From an uncultured Pseudorhodobacter sp. (GTDB taxonomy: Bacteria; Pseudomonadota; Alphaproteobacteria; Rhodobacterales; Rhodobacteraceae): a stretch of DNA of 9,891 bases. Below the pieces are notes generated by a model. It was not told the DNA's origin. It did no database searches and saw only the letters and a list, made by a program, of their open reading frames with translations. The DNA lies in NCBI GenBank assembly GCA_945957495.1, contig CAMFLG010000080.1, positions 1 through 9,891 of the forward strand, written 5' to 3'. Shown here one piece after another: positions 6,891-9,891 of this stretch (position 1 is its first letter; the number at the start of each line of letters is the position of its first letter). Position numbers and translations under genes: made by a program.

Positions 6891-7255
6891 ACCTTCGCCG
6901 CAGGCTCTGCCGTGGCTTCGGACATCGCACGCATATCGCGTTCCAGAAAGAAGCTCAGGAACGTCCGGATCACCGCCACCGCCGCCAGCCGCCCGATGTC
7001 ATACCAGCCATCGGCGGTAGAGGTCGTGGCGGTTTCGATCACATCGGCGGCCAGTTGGAACGTCAGCCCCGCCACCAGCCAACGGCCAAAGCGCACATAG
7101 ATGCCGCTCAGCATGGCATTGCCCTGACTGCCGCTGAACATCACGCGCAAGCCACCGACAAAAGCCTCAACCGCGCCAAAGACAATGACGATCAACGCCA
7201 TGATGTTGATGACCAGCGCGCTATAGCCGCTGGCCGTGGTCAAAAGCGCATGCAC
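6887..7255 (-). CDS. DUF1622 family membrane protein
   Basis: This 122-residue protein matches the DUF1622 family. It has a first membrane helix at about 12-36, the conserved stretch YVRFGRWLVAGLTFQLAADVIETA in the middle, then IGRLAAVAVIRTFLSFFLERDM as the third hydrophobic segment. The family has no established function; its members are small three-helix inner-membrane proteins. The start is GTG at 7255 with AAGGGA 6 bases upstream. The gene begins 21 bases after the lldD stop, so it is most likely the second cistron of the lldD operon. Its TAA overlaps the TAA of the convergent MFS gene. The C-terminal tail after about residue 110 is polar and not conserved. Confidence 0.88.
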   Translation of the reverse strand: MHALLTTASGYSALVINIMALIVIVFGAVEAFVGGLRVMFSGSQGNAMLSGIYVRFGRWLVAGLTFQLAADVIETATTSTADGWYDIGRLAAVAVIRTFLSFFLERDMRAMSEATAEPAAKV

Positions 7256-7276
7256 GTTATGTCCCTTCGCCCAAGG

Positions 7277-8440
7277 TCAAACCCAGTTGCCTTCGAAATC
7301 GGCGGGCACCAGCACATGTTCGCGGCTGATCTGGCTGGCGTTCTGCACGCCGCACAGCGCCATCGAGATATCCAGTTCCTTGTGGATCACCTCCAGCGCC
7401 TTGGTCACACCCGCCTGCCCCATCGCGCCAAGACCGTAGATATAGCTGCGCCCGATGAAGGTGGATTTGGCCCCCAGCGCCAGCGCCTTCAGCACGTCCT
7501 GCCCCGAACGGATGCCGGAATCGAGGTAGATCTCTGTCTGATCCCCCACCGCCTTCACAATCGAGGGCAGCACCCGGATGGATGACAGCGCACCATCCAA
7601 CTGCCGGCCGCCATGGTTCGATACGATCATCGCATCCGCGCCTACATCTGCCGCCATCCGCGCATCCTCGGCATCCAGAATCCCCTTGAGGATCAGCTTG
7701 CCGCCCCATTGATCGCGGATGCGGCGCACCTTGTCCCAGGTCAGCAACGGGTCAAACTGTTCATTGGTCCAGGCCGTCAGGTTGGCCAGATCGGTGACGC
7801 CTTTGGCATGGCCGACAATATTGCGGAAGGTGCGGCGCGGGGTGGCCAGCATCCCCAGCGACCAGCGCGGTTTCAGCATCATGTCGATGATGTTGGGCAG
7901 GGTCAGCTTTGGCGGCGTCGTCAGCCCGTTCTTGATATCCTTGTGGCGCTGGCCAAGGATTTGCAGATCCAGCGTCAGCACCAATGCCGAACAGTTTGCC
8001 CGCCGCGCGCGTTCAATGATCGAATCGACGAAATCTTCGTCCTTCATCACATAAAGCTGAAACCAGAACGGGGTAGAGGAATGCGCGGCCACATCCTCGA
8101 TCGAACAGACCGACATCGTGGATAGCGTGAACGGCACCCCAAAGGCCGCGGCGGCGCGGGCGGCCTTGATCTCGCCATCCGGGCTTTGCATCCCGCACGA
8201 TCCCACCGGCGCCAGGGCCACAGGCATGGCCACCGGCGCCCCCATCATCGAAACGGCGGTTGAACGGTTGGTCAGATCGCGCGCAACCCGTTGGCGCAGG
8301 CGGATTTTGGCAAAGTCAGAGGTGTTTTCCCGAAAGGTCTGTTCGGTATAGCTGCCGCTTTCCGCGTAATCGTAAAACATCTTGGGGGTGCGCCTTTTGT
8401 AAAGCTGCTTGAGATCGTCGATGTTGGTGATGACGGGCAT
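7277..8440 (-). CDS. lldD: FMN-dependent alpha-hydroxy acid dehydrogenase, probable L-lactate dehydrogenase
   Basis: This enzyme oxidises an L-2-hydroxy acid, probably L-lactate to pyruvate, with FMN, and passes electrons to the respiratory chain at the membrane. The 387-residue protein aligns from memory with E. coli LldD over its full length. It shows LAPVGSCGM (76-84), WFQLYV (126-131), K252 in LKGIL for FMN, and the active-site block SNHGGRQLDG (274-283) with catalytic H276 and substrate-binding R279. Y25, Y130 and D158 match other active-site residues. I chose ATG 8440 (MPVITN) because it fits the LldD N-terminus; AGGT lies 5 bases upstream. An in-frame ATG at 8470 would add ten residues but lies at the centre of a perfect inverted repeat that looks like an operator. 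Other substrates such as glycolate or mandelate cannot be excluded. DUF1622 follows 21 bases downstream. Confidence 0.93.
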   Translation of the reverse strand: MPVITNIDDLKQLYKRRTPKMFYDYAESGSYTEQTFRENTSDFAKIRLRQRVARDLTNRSTAVSMMGAPVAMPVALAPVGSCGMQSPDGEIKAARAAAAFGVPFTLSTMSVCSIEDVAAHSSTPFWFQLYVMKDEDFVDSIIERARRANCSALVLTLDLQILGQRHKDIKNGLTTPPKLTLPNIIDMMLKPRWSLGMLATPRRTFRNIVGHAKGVTDLANLTAWTNEQFDPLLTWDKVRRIRDQWGGKLILKGILDAEDARMAADVGADAMIVSNHGGRQLDGALSSIRVLPSIVKAVGDQTEIYLDSGIRSGQDVLKALALGAKSTFIGRSYIYGLGAMGQAGVTKALEVIHKELDISMALCGVQNASQISREHVLVPADFEGNWV

Positions 8441-8455
8441 GGCGGACCTATGGCT

Positions 8456-8484
8456 GAAATTGGTAATCATTGATTACCAATTTC
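8456..8484. promoter_or_regulatory. 29-base perfect inverted repeat upstream of lldD, candidate operator
   Basis: Arms GAAATTGGTAATCA and TGATTACCAATTTC (14 bases each) are exact reverse complements around a single T at 8470. The element ends 16 bases before the probable lldD ATG and covers the best -10 candidate, so a bound protein would block transcription. The TTGGT/ACCAA outer parts recall operators of FadR-type GntR regulators such as LldR and PdhR. Those sites usually have only three bases between the arms, so the family is not certain. No matching regulator gene lies in the window. Confidence 0.75.
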
Positions 8485-8499
8485 GCAGGTCCGGCGCAA
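8471..8499 (-). promoter_or_regulatory. Possible lldD promoter
   Basis: On the minus strand TTGCGC (8494-8499) is followed after 17 bases by TAATCA (8471-8476). The match to a sigma-70 promoter is moderate. The -10 part lies inside the 29-base palindrome, which fits repression by steric block. The gap between the TMEM175 gene and lldD is only 79 bases, so a promoter for lldD has to lie about here or inside the upstream gene. Confidence 0.35.
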
Positions 8500-8519
8500 C
8501 GGCGCATTTTCGGCCTCGT

Positions 8520-9089
8520 CTAACTTAGCCGGGCAAAGCGCCGGTCCGGCACGATCCAGGTCACGGCAACGGCGGCCATCAACAGCAGGGAAAGCCACGG
8601 CAGCCAGAAGGCCGCCGGAATGGCGATCACATAGGCCAGCGCCGACAGCTTGCCCTTCATGTCGGACCCAAGCGCATGCGCAAAGTCAGAGTTGCGGCCA
8701 TGTTCCGCGGTAAGCGCCCAGACCAGCATCCCGTAGGACACCGCACACATGAACAGATCAAACGCATAGACGGCAACGGTCGGCCCGGCAAAATCATTCT
8801 CGCCCATGAAAGCGGTGGCAAAGGGCATCAGCGACAGCCAGAACAGCAAATGCAGATTGGCCCACAACACCCACCCGCCGACGTGTTTGACGGCATGAAA
8901 CAGGTGATGATGGTTGTTCCAGTAGATGCCCACGTTGGCAAAGGACAAGACATAGCTCAGAAAAATCGGCAGCAGCGGTCGCAGTGCCTCAAGATCATGC
9001 CCGTGCGGAACCTTCAGTTCCAGCACCATGATGGTGATGATGATGGCCAACACGCCATCGGAAAACGCCTCTACCCGGCCTTTTGTCAT
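8520..9089 (-). CDS. TMEM175/DUF1211 family membrane protein, putative potassium channel
   Basis: This 189-residue protein carries the TMEM175 family hallmark in its first helix: RVEAFSDGVLAIIITIMVLELKVP spans residues 5-28, with the FSD motif at 9-11. About six membrane helices are visible, and the histidine-rich segment YWNNHHHLFHAVKH follows helix 2, as is common in DUF1211 proteins. Bacterial members characterised so far form tetrameric potassium-permeable channels that use hydrophobic rings on helix 1 instead of the usual TVGYG filter. The ATG at 9089 has AGGGGG 6 bases upstream. It lies 48 bases downstream of the MEKHLA gene in the same direction, and its stop is 79 bases before the lldD start. 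The ion channel role is inferred from the family. Confidence 0.9.
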   Translation of the reverse strand: MTKGRVEAFSDGVLAIIITIMVLELKVPHGHDLEALRPLLPIFLSYVLSFANVGIYWNNHHHLFHAVKHVGGWVLWANLHLLFWLSLMPFATAFMGENDFAGPTVAVYAFDLFMCAVSYGMLVWALTAEHGRNSDFAHALGSDMKGKLSALAYVIAIPAAFWLPWLSLLLMAAVAVTWIVPDRRFARLS

Positions 9090-9137
9090 ATGTACCCCCT
9101 GTTCGCCCGGTCAGACTGACATTGCGCAGGGCGCGGA

Positions 9138-9599
9138 TCAAGCCAGCATCGCAATCGCCCCGATCAGCGCCGCCTGACCGTGGCGCAGGCCCGCAGCATC
9201 AGTGACGTTCCACAGGATCGTTTCCGAAATCTCAAACCGCTGGCCCGTGGCTGAAATGCGGACACCACGATAATCCGCGACGTAACCCGCCACCAGCGCC
9301 CTGGCCAAAAGCGCAGCGCGGTCAGACTGGATCGCAGGCTCCGCCTCGGCTGACCGGCGCGAAGGCAGACGGATGAAATCGTCCCAACCCATCTGCCAAA
9401 GCCGCAGCGCCGCCGCATTGGCATAGCAAAACACCGGATCGGCCTGCGTTCCATGCGACACCAACGGCTGCGGATGCTGCCACAACGCGGCGGCAAGATC
9501 GGACGCATCCGCCAGAAACGAACGTCCGGTCACGCGGCGGAAACTGTCCACCAGCAGGGCGGAATAGGCCGCGACATTTGCGGTTTGATACGGCAGCAT
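9138..9599 (-). CDS. MEKHLA domain-containing protein
   Basis: This 153-residue soluble protein is almost entirely a MEKHLA domain, a PAS-related module first noticed at the C-terminus of plant HD-ZIP III factors and also found as stand-alone bacterial proteins. Visible signature blocks are LVSHGTQADPVFCYANAAALRLW (46-68), WDDFIRLPSRRSAEAE (72-87), then YRGVRISATGQRFEI and a final GQAALIGA. A ligand or redox-sensing role is possible but unproven. Its ATG at 9599 shares the A of the trpA stop codon (TGATG), and no strong ribosome-binding site precedes it. Translation therefore probably depends on ribosomes finishing trpA. A promoter or terminator between the two genes is not visible. Confidence 0.85.
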   Translation of the reverse strand: MLPYQTANVAAYSALLVDSFRRVTGRSFLADASDLAAALWQHPQPLVSHGTQADPVFCYANAAALRLWQMGWDDFIRLPSRRSAEAEPAIQSDRAALLARALVAGYVADYRGVRISATGQRFEISETILWNVTDAAGLRHGQAALIGAIAMLA

Positions 9600-9891
9600 C
9601 AGGCCGAATGCGCACCTGCGGCCAGGCTGGCAACAAAGGCCAGAACCTCTTCCACCGGCTTGCCGGTGCTGATTTCCTTGACGATGGCCGATCCGACCAC
9701 ACAGCCATCGGCCACGCCCGCAATCATCTTTGCCGCCTCTGGCGTGGTGATGCCAAAGCCCACGATCACCGGCAGATCGGTGGATTGCTTGATCCGCGCC
9801 ACTTCAGGCCCAACCTCGCCCGCCTGCGCCGCCGCAGCCCCGGTGATGCCGGTGACAGAGACGTAATAGACAAAGCCCGAGGTATTTTGCA
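9599..9891 (-). CDS. trpA: Tryptophan synthase alpha chain, C-terminal part
   Basis: The last 96 residues of TrpA are present; the start is outside the window. TrpA cleaves indole-3-glycerol phosphate to indole, which is channelled to TrpB. The visible part runs from QNTSGFVYYVSVTGITGA, including the tyrosine near E. coli Y175, through LPVIVGFGI to GCVVGSAIV. The last two are the glycine- and serine-rich phosphate-binding loops. The catalytic glutamate and aspartate lie upstream and cannot be checked. The stop codon overlaps the MEKHLA start by one base. Confidence 0.96.
   Translation of the reverse strand, partial: QNTSGFVYYVSVTGITGAAAAQAGEVGPEVARIKQSTDLPVIVGFGITTPEAAKMIAGVADGCVVGSAIVKEISTGKPVEEVLAFVASLAAGAHSA

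Noticed and set aside
6341..7585. A 414-codon plus-strand open frame
   Set aside because: It crosses the 3' parts of the MFS gene, DUF1622 and lldD in the wrong frame or strand and shows no domain.
9110..9120. An 11-base inverted repeat (GTCAG/CTGAC) between the TMEM175 and MEKHLA genes
   Set aside because: Five-base arms around one base are too short to separate from chance, and no U-run or promoter is associated.

Overview
The window looks like chromosomal DNA from a GC-rich alphaproteobacterium, most likely Rhodobacteraceae. The evidence is a PutA that lacks the N-terminal DNA-binding domain, a nearby Lrp-type PutR-like regulator, an L25/CTC ribosomal protein, and codon use rich in G/C at third positions. 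The gene set is mostly ordinary housekeeping and catabolism. I saw no rRNA, tRNA, CRISPR array, insertion sequence or phage gene.

Layout, left to right. Bases 1-2357 (minus) hold the N-terminal two thirds of putA (proline to glutamate); its 3' end is outside the window. Bases 2495-4037 (minus) hold an overlapping gene pair: an isoprenylcysteine/phospholipid methyltransferase-like membrane protein and, transcribed before it, a sterol desaturase/fatty acid hydroxylase family enzyme. A possible 31-codon ORF lies just upstream of the pair. Bases 4400-4861 (plus) encode the Lrp/AsnC regulator resembling PutR. A bidirectional terminator separates it from rplY (4964-5557, minus). A divergent MFS transporter (5742-6890, plus) follows and ends in overlapping stop codons with a DUF1622 membrane protein (6887-7255, minus). 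The rest is minus strand, in transcription order: trpA 3' end, a MEKHLA-domain protein, a TMEM175/DUF1211 putative potassium channel, an FMN-dependent alpha-hydroxy acid (L-lactate) dehydrogenase, and DUF1622.

How the genes work together. putA and putR are probably enzyme and activator. In Rhodobacter capsulatus such a pair is divergent and adjacent; here about 1.9 kb of lipid-type genes lies between them, which suggests an insertion. Two palindromes, one beside putA and one beside putR, are candidate operators. trpA and the MEKHLA gene share a TGATG junction and are probably translationally coupled. lldD has its own 29-base perfect inverted repeat just upstream of its likely start, so it is probably controlled separately from trpA, and DUF1622 follows it as a second cistron.

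The most interesting points are the split put locus with its lipid cassette and small ORF, and the lldD palindrome, whose centre holds a misleading upstream ATG. I found no clearly new multi-gene defence or mobile system.
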